A stretch of DNA of 64,000 nucleotides from Flavobacterium flavigenum (GCF_027111255.2 NZ_CP114285.2:4898001-4962000), one strand, 5' to 3'. Counted from the first letter of the stretch, positions 17,892-27,391 are shown. The notes: generated from the letters alone by a model not told the origin. Numbers and translations are program-made.

Positions 17892-20444
17892 ATGATACGA
17901 ATTCTACAAAAAATATATAATCTGGTTTACCAGTCAAAATGGCGAATGGCTGTCTTTTTCATTCCAATGATTCTGGCTATTCCGTCATATGCACAGTTGA
18001 GCGGTAATCCATTATTTTCAGGTGCAGACCCCGAAATCCATTATTTCAATAACAAATACTACATCTATCCGACAGCATCGGCAGGGAAACAATTTCACGC
18101 TTACTCATCCGTAGATTTGACAAACTGGGTAGACGAAGGGGTAATTTTTGATATTGGGCCACAATGCAGCTGGGCCGAAAATAATGGCTGGGCTCCCGGA
18201 GTTGCTTTCAGAAATAATAAATACTATTTCTATTATACTGCCGAGGTTAAAATTGGGGTAGCAGTGGGAGATTCTCCAACTGGCCCTTTTACAGATTTAG
18301 GTGCTCCACTTATCGCAACGGATCCATTTACAGATGATATTATTGATGCTATGGTATTTACAGATGAAGATGGTCAGGCATACATTTATTACGGAGGATC
18401 GGGCAAAAGCAAACTGGCAGTACGTAAATTAAATCCGGATATGATTAGTCTTTCCTCTGCATCCGTTAATATAACGCCTCAAAATTATACCGAAGCTCCT
18501 TACATGGTAAAGCGCAAGGGAATTTATTATATGATGTATTCTAATGGGTATTGGGGTAATGATTCCTATAATGTACAATATTCAACGTCCAATTCTCCTA
18601 TGGGACCATGGACATATCGTGGAACAGTACTCAGTTCTAATGTACAGGATAAGGGACCGGGACATCATTCGGTTATAAAAATGGGCGATTGCGACGAGTA
18701 TTATATCGTATACCATCGTTATGAAAATGCATCAAGCGGAGACAGAAAAGTGGCGATTGATCATATGTATTTTAATGCAAATGATTTAATTGAACCGGTA
18801 AATATTACCAATTATGGGGTAAAACCAAGAGTACCGGACAACACATGTTCATCATTGCCTGTAACACCAATTGTTTCGGGAGGGATTTACAAATTGACAC
18901 ACAAAGGGACGACGCAGGTTTTAGAAGTAGCAAATAACAGTACTCAGCCAGGTGCTAATGTGCAGCAGAATACAGACAAAGGTACCGATTCGCAGCGTTG
19001 GGTAATCACGCTGGAATCGAATGGGTTTTATAAACTGATGCATAAAGGAACGAATCAGTCTTTAGAGGTGGATAGCAACAGTAATCTGCCTGAAGCAAAC
19101 GTGCAGCAAGGAACTACAACAACCGGAAATGATTCTCAGTATTGGAGTTTTGAAAAGATGACAGACGGTTATTTTAAATTAACACATAAAGGAACTAATC
19201 AATGTCTGGACATAGATCAAAATAGTAGTGCGCCTCTTGCCAATGTGAAACAAAATACAGATAATCGAAGCGATGGACAGCGCTGGAAATTAGAATTAAT
19301 CGATGCACCAATAATTTCCGGAGGATTATACAAATTAACCCATAAAGGAACGAATCAGGTTATAAGTGTTGACAGGGATCTTACAACTTCAGGAGCAAAT
19401 GTGCATCAATGGACAGACAGTGGTAATGTGGATGCGCAGCGTTGGTATATTACACTAGAAAGTGATGGATTTTATCAGTTGAAACATAAGGGAACAAACC
19501 AGGTTTTGGATGTAGATAATAATAGCAGTAATGATGGTGCCAATGTACACCAATGGGATGATACCGATAATGATGCGCAACGCTGGAAAATCGATTTAAT
19601 GCCTGATGGTTATTTTAAGTTAATCCACAAAGGCACTAATAAATGTCTTGATGTTGCCGATGACCTTGCTGAGCCGGGAACCAATATTCAGCAATGGTCA
19701 GATTTTAATAACAATGCCCAGCGCTGGAAACTGGATTTAATGCCGGATGTAAATCCGGTAATTGGTACCGGAACTGGTTTATCTGCGAATTATTTCAACG
19801 GAATGAATTTTGAAACATCTGTACTGAACAGGGTAGATGCGACGATTAACTTTGACTGGGCTTTTGGTTCTCCTGCTTCAGGTGTAGTAAACGCAGATCG
19901 TTTTACAGTACGCTGGACAGGTCAGTTACAGCCAAAATATAGTGGTGAATATACATTTTACGTAACCAGTAACAACGGCAGAAGACTTTGGGTCAACAAT
20001 CAGTTAATTATTGATAAATGGCTCGATGATACAGGAGAAAACAGAGGCAAAATTTATCTGGATGCCGGTCAGAAATACAATATCAAATTAGAATATTTTG
20101 AAAATACCAGTGCTGCCACCTGTAAACTGGAATGGTCAAGTTTTCTTCAGGGCAGGGAAGTGATAACGAAGTCACAGTTTTATGAAACTAGTTTAGGTGT
20201 TAATGAACTTCAGTTAAGCCATCAGATTAGCATAATAAATCCTGTTGATCAGCTATTACATATTACCTCAGATATTGATTTATCAGCCGCAGATATAAAA
20301 ATATATGATATTCAGGGCAGACTTGTGAGTAATCCTTTAAAGTTTTACAACGATTTGTATGTAGGGAATCTGACATCAGGTCTTTACATACTGCAGATTC
20401 AGCTAAACGGAGCCAGGTATGTGAAGAAATTTATCAAAAAATAA
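17892..20444 (+). CDS. Surface GH43 with two ricin lectin domains, a PA14 domain and T9SS tail
   Basis: An 850-residue paralogue of the preceding GH43: AQLSGNPLF(T/S)GADPEI and most of the propeller match. Catalytic residues are Asp in GADPEI, Asp in DIIDAMV and Glu in YTEAPYM. Ricin domains start at about residues 326 and 474. It has an added PA14 domain (about 625-770; ANYFNGMNF, WTGQLQPKYSGEYTFYV, KLEYFEN), which in other enzymes binds sugar. The C-terminal sorting domain is more diverged than its neighbours (no YPNP; ends YVKKFIKK). The ATG at 17892 is preferred over an upstream in-frame TTG at 17859, since the signal peptide fits and TTG would add an unrelated leader. It is likely a tandem duplication followed by domain gain. 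Confidence 0.85.
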   Translation: MIRILQKIYNLVYQSKWRMAVFFIPMILAIPSYAQLSGNPLFSGADPEIHYFNNKYYIYPTASAGKQFHAYSSVDLTNWVDEGVIFDIGPQCSWAENNGWAPGVAFRNNKYYFYYTAEVKIGVAVGDSPTGPFTDLGAPLIATDPFTDDIIDAMVFTDEDGQAYIYYGGSGKSKLAVRKLNPDMISLSSASVNITPQNYTEAPYMVKRKGIYYMMYSNGYWGNDSYNVQYSTSNSPMGPWTYRGTVLSSNVQDKGPGHHSVIKMGDCDEYYIVYHRYENASSGDRKVAIDHMYFNANDLIEPVNITNYGVKPRVPDNTCSSLPVTPIVSGGIYKLTHKGTTQVLEVANNSTQPGANVQQNTDKGTDSQRWVITLESNGFYKLMHKGTNQSLEVDSNSNLPEANVQQGTTTTGNDSQYWSFEKMTDGYFKLTHKGTNQCLDIDQNSSAPLANVKQNTDNRSDGQRWKLELIDAPIISGGLYKLTHKGTNQVISVDRDLTTSGANVHQWTDSGNVDAQRWYITLESDGFYQLKHKGTNQVLDVDNNSSNDGANVHQWDDTDNDAQRWKIDLMPDGYFKLIHKGTNKCLDVADDLAEPGTNIQQWSDFNNNAQRWKLDLMPDVNPVIGTGTGLSANYFNGMNFETSVLNRVDATINFDWAFGSPASGVVNADRFTVRWTGQLQPKYSGEYTFYVTSNNGRRLWVNNQLIIDKWLDDTGENRGKIYLDAGQKYNIKLEYFENTSAATCKLEWSSFLQGREVITKSQFYETSLGVNELQLSHQISIINPVDQLLHITSDIDLSAADIKIYDIQGRLVSNPLKFYNDLYVGNLTSGLYILQIQLNGARYVKKFIKK

Positions 20445-20551
20445 ACCCGGAATAAAAGCACATACTTCAAATAATGTTATTAATTATAAATGGCTGTTAT
20501 TTTTAATGAAATTATTTGGAGTATCATCAAAGATTAATTTTAAATGAGAAT

Positions 20552-23500
20552 ATGAAAACAAAACAATTTTTAGTTACCATTTTTTGCCTTGCTTCTGCAG
20601 CTTTATCGGCACAGGAATACAAACCTGAAGCCAATCCACAAGCAGTAGTTGTTTCAGGCAATGCCAGATTTACAGTCCTTTCACCCCGTGTAATCCGTAT
20701 GGAATGGAGTGCCGACGGTAAGTTTACAGATAATGCTTCATTAACGTTTGTAAACAGAAACCTTCCGGTACCCACTTTTAGTAAAAAAGAATCTAAGGGT
20801 GAATTGCAAATTGCTACCGATATGCTAAAACTCAAATATAAAACGGGATCAGGTAAGTTTAACGAAAAAAATTTAAGTGTAGATTTTATTGTAAATGGGA
20901 AACCTGTTTCTTGGAAGCCTGGTTTGGCCAATACTAAAAACTTATTAGGAACAACCCGTACTTTGGATGGAGTAGATGGTCCGGCCAAAGAACTGGAAAA
21001 AGGGATAATTTCGCGTGACGGATGGTATCTGATAGACGACAGCGAGCGCCCTCTTTTCGATAATTCAGAGTGGCCGTGGGTAATGGCGCGTCCGGGAGAT
21101 AAACCACAGGATTTATATCTTTTCGCTTATGATTCAAATTATAAAGCGGCTTTAAAAGACTATACTGATATTGCAGGTAAAATTGCGATGCCTCCACGAT
21201 TTGCCTTTGGTGCCTGGTGGTCAAGATACAGGGAGTATTCGGATACTGAATTCCGTGACCTTGTGGGTGAGTTTAAAATGCATGATGTGCCGCTTGATGT
21301 TTTTGTAATTGATATGGACTGGCACATTAAATCATTACCAGAATTTTTCAAAAACGGACAAAGACAAAGGGATCAGGCAGGAGAAGATTCGGGCTGGACC
21401 GGATTTACATGGAACAAAAATTTATTTCCTTCTCCTGAAAAGTTTTTAAAATGGACCAATGAACAGCATCTTAAAACGTGTCTGAATCTTCACCCGGCTT
21501 CAGGAATACAGCCTTATGAAGAAGCATATCCTGAAATGGCGAAAGCAATGGGAATCGATCCGGCTACCAAAAAATATGTGCCTTTTGATATTACCGATAA
21601 AAAGTTTGCAACCAATTATATGGATATTGTTTTACGTCCTATAGAAAAAGCGGGAGTAGATTTTTGGTGGTTAGACTGGCAGCAATGGGGAAGTACCAAG
21701 ATTCCGGGAGTTAATCCTACGATTTACTTAAATTATGTCCATTATAGTGACATGGAACGCCAGAATAAAGTGCGTCCGCTTATTTTTCACCGTTGGGGAG
21801 GTCTGGGAAATCACAGATACCAAATCGGGTTTTCAGGGGATACACACGTCACTTGGGAATCATTGAATTATCAGCCCTATTTTACGGCTACTGCTGCCAA
21901 CGTAGGATTCGGTTATTGGAGTCATGATATTGGAGGCCACCAGGGTGATGCAGGAACTGCTGAACTTTACACCAGATGGATTCAATGGGGTGTTTTTAGT
22001 CCGATATTCAGAACCCACGCTACAGCTGCACCTCAGCACGAAAGACGTATTTGGGCTTATCCGATCAATAATTTCCTGATCATGAGAGAAGCGTATCAAA
22101 CCCGATATGCTCTGGTTCCTTATTTGTATAACGAAGCACATAATACCTATGAAACGGGTGTTTCTACGGTTCACCCAATGTATTATGATTATCCAAAAGA
22201 AGAGAATGCCTATTCTATTCCAAACCAGTATATGTTTGGCCGTGATATGATTGTTCATCCTATTACGAAGCCTATCGAAAAAGGAAATGTTTTTCTACAG
22301 CATGAAACCTGGCTTCCGGAAGGTAAATGGTATGAAACCAGTACAGGAAGCATCATAAAAGGCGGTAAAAAAGTTACAATGCCTTTCACTATAGGTGATA
22401 TTCCGGTTTTTGTAAAAGAAGGAGCCATTATTCCGATGCAGTCAAAAGTAGAAAGAACGGATGAAAAACCATTGAATCCACTGATTCTTTCTTTTTATCC
22501 GGGTAGAAAAGGATCGTTGAAATTGTATGAAGACGAAGGTAACAATAACAATTTCAAGAAAAATGCTTTTAGTTTTACACCTGTGACTTCAGAGCAAACC
22601 GGAAACAAAATGAAGATTGAGATAGCTCCTGTAGAAGGATCTTTTCCCGGAATGCTGACTTCAAGAGGTTATGAACTTCGTTTTCCTTGCTCATTTCCTC
22701 CAACAGCGGTAACTGTCAACGGACAAAATATTCAGTACAGCGAAGAAGCAAAAGTGGGTAGCTGGTCTTATGCCGGAAATGATTTTGAAACACATATTTA
22801 TGTACCAGAATCTCCAACGAATACAAAAGTTACTGTTGAGGTACAATTCCCGGATTACGATCAACAGCTTCTTTCAGGTAAAAAAGGACAAATCAAATAC
22901 ATGAAAAATTTCGAAGCATTCCGTTTATTACACAATTGGAATGACGGATTGCACAGTCCTTTTGAAATCATGTCTCTTTCACAGTTTGGCCAGAATCTGG
23001 AATACAACATTCAAGATATCAAGAAAGAAATTGATGGATTTTCAGATCGTTGGAACAGTGCACTTTTGACTATTCAGTCTGTCAGTGAAGCGGATAATGT
23101 ATACAAACCATATTATAATTTGCTTAAAATCTACGGTAAAATTGCCGAAAGACCTGAATTTGCCAGTAATGCTGCCGAATTAGACTCCGATACAAAAACA
23201 AAAGTAGCGTTTGTACAAAATGGTACTGATAAAATATATTATACAACAGACGGTTCTGTTCCAACACGCGCTTCACAATTGTATACAAAAGCGTTTGAAG
23301 TTGCAGTTCCGGCACGTGTAAATGCGATTGCAGTTCCGGCAGGTTATGGATCTAATAGCTCTGTTGTTTCAAAAATATTTTATAATAAAAAGACAGGTTT
23401 AAACTATAGTTTATATAAAGGAAGATGGAATAAAATTCCCGATTTCAGTAAACTTACACCGGTTGACAAAGGATTTGCCCCTGATTTTGATCTTAAAAAA

Positions 23501-23800
23501 ATTAAGCATGACTCCAATGATTATGGTTTAGTGTACAATGGATTCATCAACATTCCGGAAGACGGAAAATATACGTTTTATATGGCTTCTGATGATGGAA
23601 GTAAATTATATATCAATAATCAATTGATTATCGATAATGATGGTTTACACGGTTTTGACGAAAAGAAATCCGAAGTAACACTAAAGAAAGGTCTTCAGCC
23701 AATTCGTTTAGAATACTTTCAGGAAAGTTACGGCGATGGACTTTCTGTTGATTTTTCATCAGATAAAATTACCAGAACAAGTCTTTTTCCTTCTATTTGA
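20552..23800 (+). CDS. Exported GH31 alpha-glycosidase with chitobiase-like and PA14 C-terminal domains
   Basis: A 1082-residue protein. The signal peptide ends ASAALSAQ. The GH31 N-domain includes ARFTVLSPRVIRMEWS. In the barrel the nucleophile is Asp375 (FWWLDWQQW) and the acid/base is Asp430 (GFSGDTHVTW). After the proximal and distal beta domains come a chitobiase/Fn3-like segment (about 884-945; YYTTDGSVPT) and a PA14 domain (about 955-1082; GKYTFYMASDDGSKLYIN). It has no T9SS tail, so it is probably periplasmic, finishing oligosaccharides after SusCD import. The ATG at 20552 is chosen for the signal peptide. The WLDWQQ form of the nucleophile motif sets it apart from the WNDMNE enzyme upstream, so the two GH31s belong to different subgroups and probably have different substrates. 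Confidence 0.88.
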   Translation: MKTKQFLVTIFCLASAALSAQEYKPEANPQAVVVSGNARFTVLSPRVIRMEWSADGKFTDNASLTFVNRNLPVPTFSKKESKGELQIATDMLKLKYKTGSGKFNEKNLSVDFIVNGKPVSWKPGLANTKNLLGTTRTLDGVDGPAKELEKGIISRDGWYLIDDSERPLFDNSEWPWVMARPGDKPQDLYLFAYDSNYKAALKDYTDIAGKIAMPPRFAFGAWWSRYREYSDTEFRDLVGEFKMHDVPLDVFVIDMDWHIKSLPEFFKNGQRQRDQAGEDSGWTGFTWNKNLFPSPEKFLKWTNEQHLKTCLNLHPASGIQPYEEAYPEMAKAMGIDPATKKYVPFDITDKKFATNYMDIVLRPIEKAGVDFWWLDWQQWGSTKIPGVNPTIYLNYVHYSDMERQNKVRPLIFHRWGGLGNHRYQIGFSGDTHVTWESLNYQPYFTATAANVGFGYWSHDIGGHQGDAGTAELYTRWIQWGVFSPIFRTHATAAPQHERRIWAYPINNFLIMREAYQTRYALVPYLYNEAHNTYETGVSTVHPMYYDYPKEENAYSIPNQYMFGRDMIVHPITKPIEKGNVFLQHETWLPEGKWYETSTGSIIKGGKKVTMPFTIGDIPVFVKEGAIIPMQSKVERTDEKPLNPLILSFYPGRKGSLKLYEDEGNNNNFKKNAFSFTPVTSEQTGNKMKIEIAPVEGSFPGMLTSRGYELRFPCSFPPTAVTVNGQNIQYSEEAKVGSWSYAGNDFETHIYVPESPTNTKVTVEVQFPDYDQQLLSGKKGQIKYMKNFEAFRLLHNWNDGLHSPFEIMSLSQFGQNLEYNIQDIKKEIDGFSDRWNSALLTIQSVSEADNVYKPYYNLLKIYGKIAERPEFASNAAELDSDTKTKVAFVQNGTDKIYYTTDGSVPTRASQLYTKAFEVAVPARVNAIAVPAGYGSNSSVVSKIFYNKKTGLNYSLYKGRWNKIPDFSKLTPVDKGFAPDFDLKKIKHDSNDYGLVYNGFINIPEDGKYTFYMASDDGSKLYINNQLIIDNDGLHGFDEKKSEVTLKKGLQPIRLEYFQESYGDGLSVDFSSDKITRTSLFPSI

Positions 23801-23837
23801 TAGTGTTATAGAACTTGTAGATTTAAATATTCAAAGT

Positions 23838-23868
23838 AAAAGTCACATTTAAAAAATGTGGCTTTTTT
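23838..23868 (+). terminator. Terminator at the end of the PUL
   Basis: Stem AAAAGTCACATTT (23838-23850) with AAATGTGGCTTTT, a 3-base loop and one G-U pair, ending in a T6 run at 23863-23868. It closes the 24-kb PUL transcript group. Confidence 0.85.
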
Positions 23869-23991
23869 AATTTTATACTGAATTTCAGTGTGTTGCATGA
23901 TAAAACTTCGGCGCTATTATTTTTTTTAAATAAAATGAAAACCAAATCCTCAATTACAGCGTAAATCATCTTATAACTTAAAACATTCATT

Positions 23992-24546
23992 ATGAAAACT
24001 AGAAAATTTTTAGCAGCTGCAGTTTTAGCTTTGGGATTTGCATTTACATCAAACGCACAAAAAACAGTAATGGTTGGCGGAGCTGCCATGTATCCGAGTA
24101 AAAATATTATTGAAAATGCTGTAAACTCAAAAGATCATACTACATTGGTTGCAGCGGTAAAAGCGGCGGGATTAGTAGAAACACTACAAAGTAAAGGACC
24201 ATTCACCGTTTTTGCTCCAACAAATGCAGCGTTTGATAAATTACCAAAAGGAACGGTAGAAACTTTATTAAAACCTGAAAACAAAAAGAAACTTCAAACC
24301 ATCCTGACTTATCACGTTGTTGCAGGAAAAATGAACGCTTCTGACATTGCAAAAGCAATAAAAATGGGTAAAGGAAAAGCAACGCTTAAAACTGTGAGCG
24401 ACGGAACTTTGACTGCCTGGATGGACGGAAAAGATTTATATATTTCTGACGAAAGTGGAAACAAATCTAAAGTTACAATTGCTGATGTCAATCAGTCAAA
24501 CGGTGTAATACATGTAGTGGATACTGTATTGTTACCAAAAATGTAA
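23992..24546 (+). CDS. Secreted fasciclin (FAS1) domain protein
   Basis: A 184-residue protein with signal peptide (AVLALGFAFTSNAQ) and a single FAS1 domain. Family marks are GPFTVFAPTNAAFDKLP (H1-region) and a terminal NGVIHVVDTVLLP (H2-region), with YHVVAGKM between them. FAS1 proteins mediate adhesion or surface interactions. In Bacteroidota small one-domain forms are common, and their precise role is unknown. It stands alone between two strong terminators, so it is probably monocistronic. Confidence 0.92.
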   Translation: MKTRKFLAAAVLALGFAFTSNAQKTVMVGGAAMYPSKNIIENAVNSKDHTTLVAAVKAAGLVETLQSKGPFTVFAPTNAAFDKLPKGTVETLLKPENKKKLQTILTYHVVAGKMNASDIAKAIKMGKGKATLKTVSDGTLTAWMDGKDLYISDESGNKSKVTIADVNQSNGVIHVVDTVLLPKM

Positions 24547-24585
24547 AATCAAAAATAAGGTTAATTGATTTTTTATAAGTGTTTT

Positions 24586-24624
24586 AAAGTCCCGGTTTTA
24601 TTGTATTAATAAACCGGGACTTTT
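24586..24624. terminator. Bidirectional terminator between the FAS1 and PhnA-like genes
   Basis: A perfect 13-base inverted repeat (24586-24598 and 24611-24623: AAAGTCCCGGTTT / AAACCGGGACTTT) with T and A runs on the outer sides. It serves the convergent genes on both sides. Confidence 0.9.
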
Positions 24625-24628
24625 AAAA

Positions 24629-25207
24629 TTATATCTTCTTCACGTATTGCGTAATAATGACAATTTGCTGACCATCGACTTTCCCTTCAATATATTCAGC
24701 GTTTTCATGGTCCAGACGGATGTTACGAACAGCAGTTCCTTGTTTGGCTACCATGCTTGAACCTTTTACTTTCAAATCTTTAATCAATACTACCGAATCC
24801 CCATGTTGTAAAATAACACCATTACTATCACGATGAACCAGTTTATTTTCGTCATCTTCGCCTTCGCCCGTAGCTTGTGCCCATGCCAGAGTATCTTCGT
24901 CTAAATACATCATGTCAAGTAGTTCCTGAGGCCAGCCGGCAGCACGCATACGGCTTAACATTCTCCAGGCAACAACCTGTACGGCAACATTTTCATTCCA
25001 CATACTGTCATTCAGGCATCTCCAGTGATTTAAATCTACATTGTCCGGATTTTCAATTTGGTCAATACAGGTAGTACATGCTAATATACTTTCGTCGATT
25101 CCTCCTTTTTGAGTGGGTAAAACCTGATATGCTTTTAGGTTTTCTTCAGCGCCGCAAAGTTCACATTTAGATCCGCTGCGTTTATTTAATTCTCTTTCGA
25201 TGCTCAT
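24629..25207 (-). CDS. PhnA/YjdM-like zinc-ribbon protein
   Basis: A 192-residue protein. The N-terminal zinc-binding part has CELCGAEENL and a second pair ACTTC. The middle region (HWRCLNDSMW, WRMLSRM) is typical of the longer PhnA-type proteins. The C-terminal domain (about 125-192) has the family signature DSNGVILQHGDSVVLIKDL and KGSSMVAKQGTAVRNIRL. Despite the historic name, a role in phosphonate use is not established for this family, and no phn genes are nearby. It is monocistronic and ends at the shared terminator. Confidence 0.88.
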   Translation of the reverse strand: MSIERELNKRSGSKCELCGAEENLKAYQVLPTQKGGIDESILACTTCIDQIENPDNVDLNHWRCLNDSMWNENVAVQVVAWRMLSRMRAAGWPQELLDMMYLDEDTLAWAQATGEGEDDENKLVHRDSNGVILQHGDSVVLIKDLKVKGSSMVAKQGTAVRNIRLDHENAEYIEGKVDGQQIVIITQYVKKI

Positions 25208-25349
25208 GGTTTGATTTTTATTTGAGGTGGCGAAATTAGTTTTAATTTGATTCGCCTACAAATTTATATTTTGGGTTTGTAAATCCTGAAATTGAAAATA
25301 CTTTTATTTGTTTTTTGAAGCAGAAATTCCATTATTTCAAGACCATTTG

Positions 25350-25420
25350 TCCCGCTATCCGCTTGTATCTTTTTCTGTTTAAAGAAACCAGAAAAAGGAT
25401 ACCGCTTCTATCGCGGCTAA
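25350..25420 (-). repeat. Dispersed palindromic repeat, family D copy 1
   Basis: Read on the minus strand it starts AGCCGCGATAGAAGCGGTAT, has an inner hairpin CTTTTTCTG/CAGAAAAAG, and ends AGCGGATAGCGGGA. It is the same element, in opposite orientation, as 28639-28707. It lies between the divergent-looking ends of coaD and the PhnA-like gene. Confidence 0.7.
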
Positions 25421-25455
25421 ATTAGAAATTTTGATTTTCATATGATATTTAGTTG

Positions 25456-25920
25456 TTATAAATCTTTCTTCACCCTCACCGCATCCGGAACCAGCATTTC
25501 ATATTCACCTCCGTGGCGTAATACATCACGAACAATACTCGAACTGATGAACGAAGTACCTGCAGCAGTTAATAAAAACACCGTTTCAATTTTAGAAAGC
25601 TTTCTGTTGGTGTGAGCAATCGCTTTTTCGAATTCGAAATCAGCCGGGTTACGCAGGCCTCGTAAAATAAAGTTGGCTTTTAGTTTTTTTGCCAGATCAA
25701 TAGTCAGGCCTTCGTAAGTAATAACCGAAACTTTAGGTTCATCTTTGAAAGTTTCTTCGATAAAGCGCTTTCTTTCTTCAAGAGAAAACATATATTTTTT
25801 TTCGGCATTAACTCCAATAGCGATTATGATCTCATCAAACAAAGGAATTCCTCTTTTGATAATATCTTCATGTCCAAGAGTAATAGGATCAAAAGATCCC
25901 GGAAATATAGCTTTTTTCAT
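25456..25920 (-). CDS. coaD: Phosphopantetheine adenylyltransferase
   Basis: A 154-residue enzyme of coenzyme A synthesis: 4'-phosphopantetheine + ATP gives dephospho-CoA + PPi. The nucleotidyltransferase motifs are plain: FPGSFDPITLGH near the N-terminus (T/HxGH), RGLRNPADFEFE in the middle, and the C-terminal ISSSIVRDV. Length is normal for CoaD. The start is fixed by the motif spacing. It has no operon partner in tight linkage; an 87-base gap separates it from the YetF-like gene upstream. Confidence 0.97.
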   Translation of the reverse strand: MKKAIFPGSFDPITLGHEDIIKRGIPLFDEIIIAIGVNAEKKYMFSLEERKRFIEETFKDEPKVSVITYEGLTIDLAKKLKANFILRGLRNPADFEFEKAIAHTNRKLSKIETVFLLTAAGTSFISSSIVRDVLRHGGEYEMLVPDAVRVKKDL

Positions 25921-26007
25921 TTTTTAAGTTCAGGTTTAATTCAAATGCGGATCTAGGAGATTGATATTAATATTGACATTGAATTTGATTTTTGAATTTG
26001 ATTTTTG

Positions 26008-26700
26008 TCAGCTAACTCTTTTTGTATTTATAGCTTCAACCCATTCTTCTTTTTGACAGACCTTGCATTTTGCAGTTCCTGCTTTTTGCTCTTGCGTATG
26101 CCCACAAAAAGTGCAGGAATAAGTACCGTCAGCGGGAATAATTTTGTTTTTTTTATTAAACAAGGCTGGTAAAATCGGTAATCCATATCCAACTTTTTCA
26201 TCTTCGTAATAAAAGATACTTACTTCACCGCTTGGTTCTATAAATGCATGTTTTACCTGTCCTAAATGTTCAACAGAATTTACACGGAGCTCAGAGAAAA
26301 ATTCATCCTGTGCCAAAGTCTCTTTTTTGAAACTGGTTACAGAAAATTTTCCGTCATTAATAAGGCATTCCGTTTTGCCTTCAATAAATTCTTCAAATTT
26401 TTTGCTTTTTCCGGTCAGCCAGGTTACAGCCCGGTATAAAATCATAATAACAGCAAAAACGATAATAGCCGGTACAATCCCGACATCTTCATAGAACATT
26501 GGATCTCCGGCTGCAGAACCTAAAGCAATAATGATTACGGTTTCGAATATTGAAAGTTGTTTTACGCCACGTTTTCCGGCAAGTTTCATCGTTAACAGTA
26601 AAATGATGAACATCACGCTGGAACGAAATATTACTTCCAGAAGGAATACTACGGGTAATTCGTTAAATAACAATCTGTCCCATTCAAATATTTCTTTCAT
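26008..26700 (-). CDS. DUF421 (YetF-type) membrane protein with C-terminal zinc ribbon
   Basis: A 230-residue protein. It has three transmembrane segments in the first ~95 residues (VVFLLEVIFRSSVMFIILL; LSIFETVIIIALG; IIVFAVIMILYRAV), then the soluble DUF421 domain with the KRGVKQLS and IALGSAAGDP motifs. The last ~35 residues hold two Cys pairs (CTFCGH and CKVCQK), a rubredoxin- or zinc-ribbon-like tail not present in the common YetF proteins. Function is unknown; the YetF family is linked to membrane or spore processes in Bacillus. Confidence 0.85.
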   Translation of the reverse strand: MKEIFEWDRLLFNELPVVFLLEVIFRSSVMFIILLLTMKLAGKRGVKQLSIFETVIIIALGSAAGDPMFYEDVGIVPAIIVFAVIMILYRAVTWLTGKSKKFEEFIEGKTECLINDGKFSVTSFKKETLAQDEFFSELRVNSVEHLGQVKHAFIEPSGEVSIFYYEDEKVGYGLPILPALFNKKNKIIPADGTYSCTFCGHTQEQKAGTAKCKVCQKEEWVEAINTKRVS

Positions 26701-26707
26701 TTCTTTT

Positions 26708-26743
26708 GAAGTTGCTAAGGTTCTGAGATTCTAAGTTACTAAG
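26708..26743. repeat. Degenerate CTAAG-type short tandem repeat, family E copy 1
   Basis: A run of ~10-base units around the core (T/G)CTAAG(G/T)TTCT: GTTGCTAAGGTTCTGAGATT then CTAAGTTACTAAG. The same pattern is present at 31872-31906. Confidence 0.5.
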
Positions 26744-26764
26744 TTTGCTCCAGATTAAAATTAT

Positions 26765-27367
26765 TTATTTTCTTCTTATTTTTATTATTTCATCATCTCT
26801 ATAAAGCTTTAAAAGCTCTTTTCTAGAGTAACTGGATTTTCGGCTTGTAAAATTTTCAGGTTTGTCTAAATCGTCAATTTCATATGACATATAAGCATCA
26901 AAATTATTATGGGTTGTATAAATGCTGTCTTTGGTTACTTTGTCAATTCTCATATTCGAATAATAACCGTTAGAAAACTTTAAATTATAAATATCGCCCT
27001 CAATTGGATTTTGTATTAGAATACTGGTTTCTTCTTTTTCTTTAAAATAATTACTGACTGAAAAAATAATAAATCCAGCTAAAATAATTGAACCCAAGTA
27101 CATCCAAGGTGTAGCACCTAATTTTTCATTTCTGAGTTTTAGCTGAATTTTTTCAGGCAGATCTTCATAATCAAATTTTTCTTTACAATGATCACAATCA
27201 ATAAATACAAGTCTTCCAACAGGAAATAAAGGAATTAAAGTAAGATGTGTATATCTTCGATAAATACTAAAATGTAATGTGCTTTCTTCGTTACATTTTG
27301 GACATTTTTCATTTGAAATTATTCCGTTTTTTATGTTTGAATCCCTTGTTCCAACTAAAACTATCAT
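26765..27367 (-). CDS. Uncharacterised membrane protein with N-terminal zinc ribbon
   Basis: A 200-residue protein. Two Cys pairs (CPKCNEE near residue 22 and CDHCKEKF near 58) form a likely zinc ribbon, with HLTLIPLFPVGR between them. One transmembrane segment (about 88-106, MYLGSIILAGFIIFSVS) follows, and a C-terminal domain of ~95 residues rich in Tyr, Asp and Ser with no recognised family. A cytosolic zinc ribbon with the C-terminal domain on the other side of the inner membrane is the likeliest arrangement. No function is assigned. It is upstream of the YetF-like gene on the same strand, 64 bases away. Confidence 0.7.
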   Translation of the reverse strand: MIVLVGTRDSNIKNGIISNEKCPKCNEESTLHFSIYRRYTHLTLIPLFPVGRLVFIDCDHCKEKFDYEDLPEKIQLKLRNEKLGATPWMYLGSIILAGFIIFSVSNYFKEKEETSILIQNPIEGDIYNLKFSNGYYSNMRIDKVTKDSIYTTHNNFDAYMSYEIDDLDKPENFTSRKSSYSRKELLKLYRDDEIIKIRRK

Positions 27368-27391
27368 AAATTAATGTGTAACATTTCACTA

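Noticed and set aside
23124..23315. A 63-codon antisense frame in the second GH31
   Set aside because: No initiation context and no domain; inside a confident coding region.
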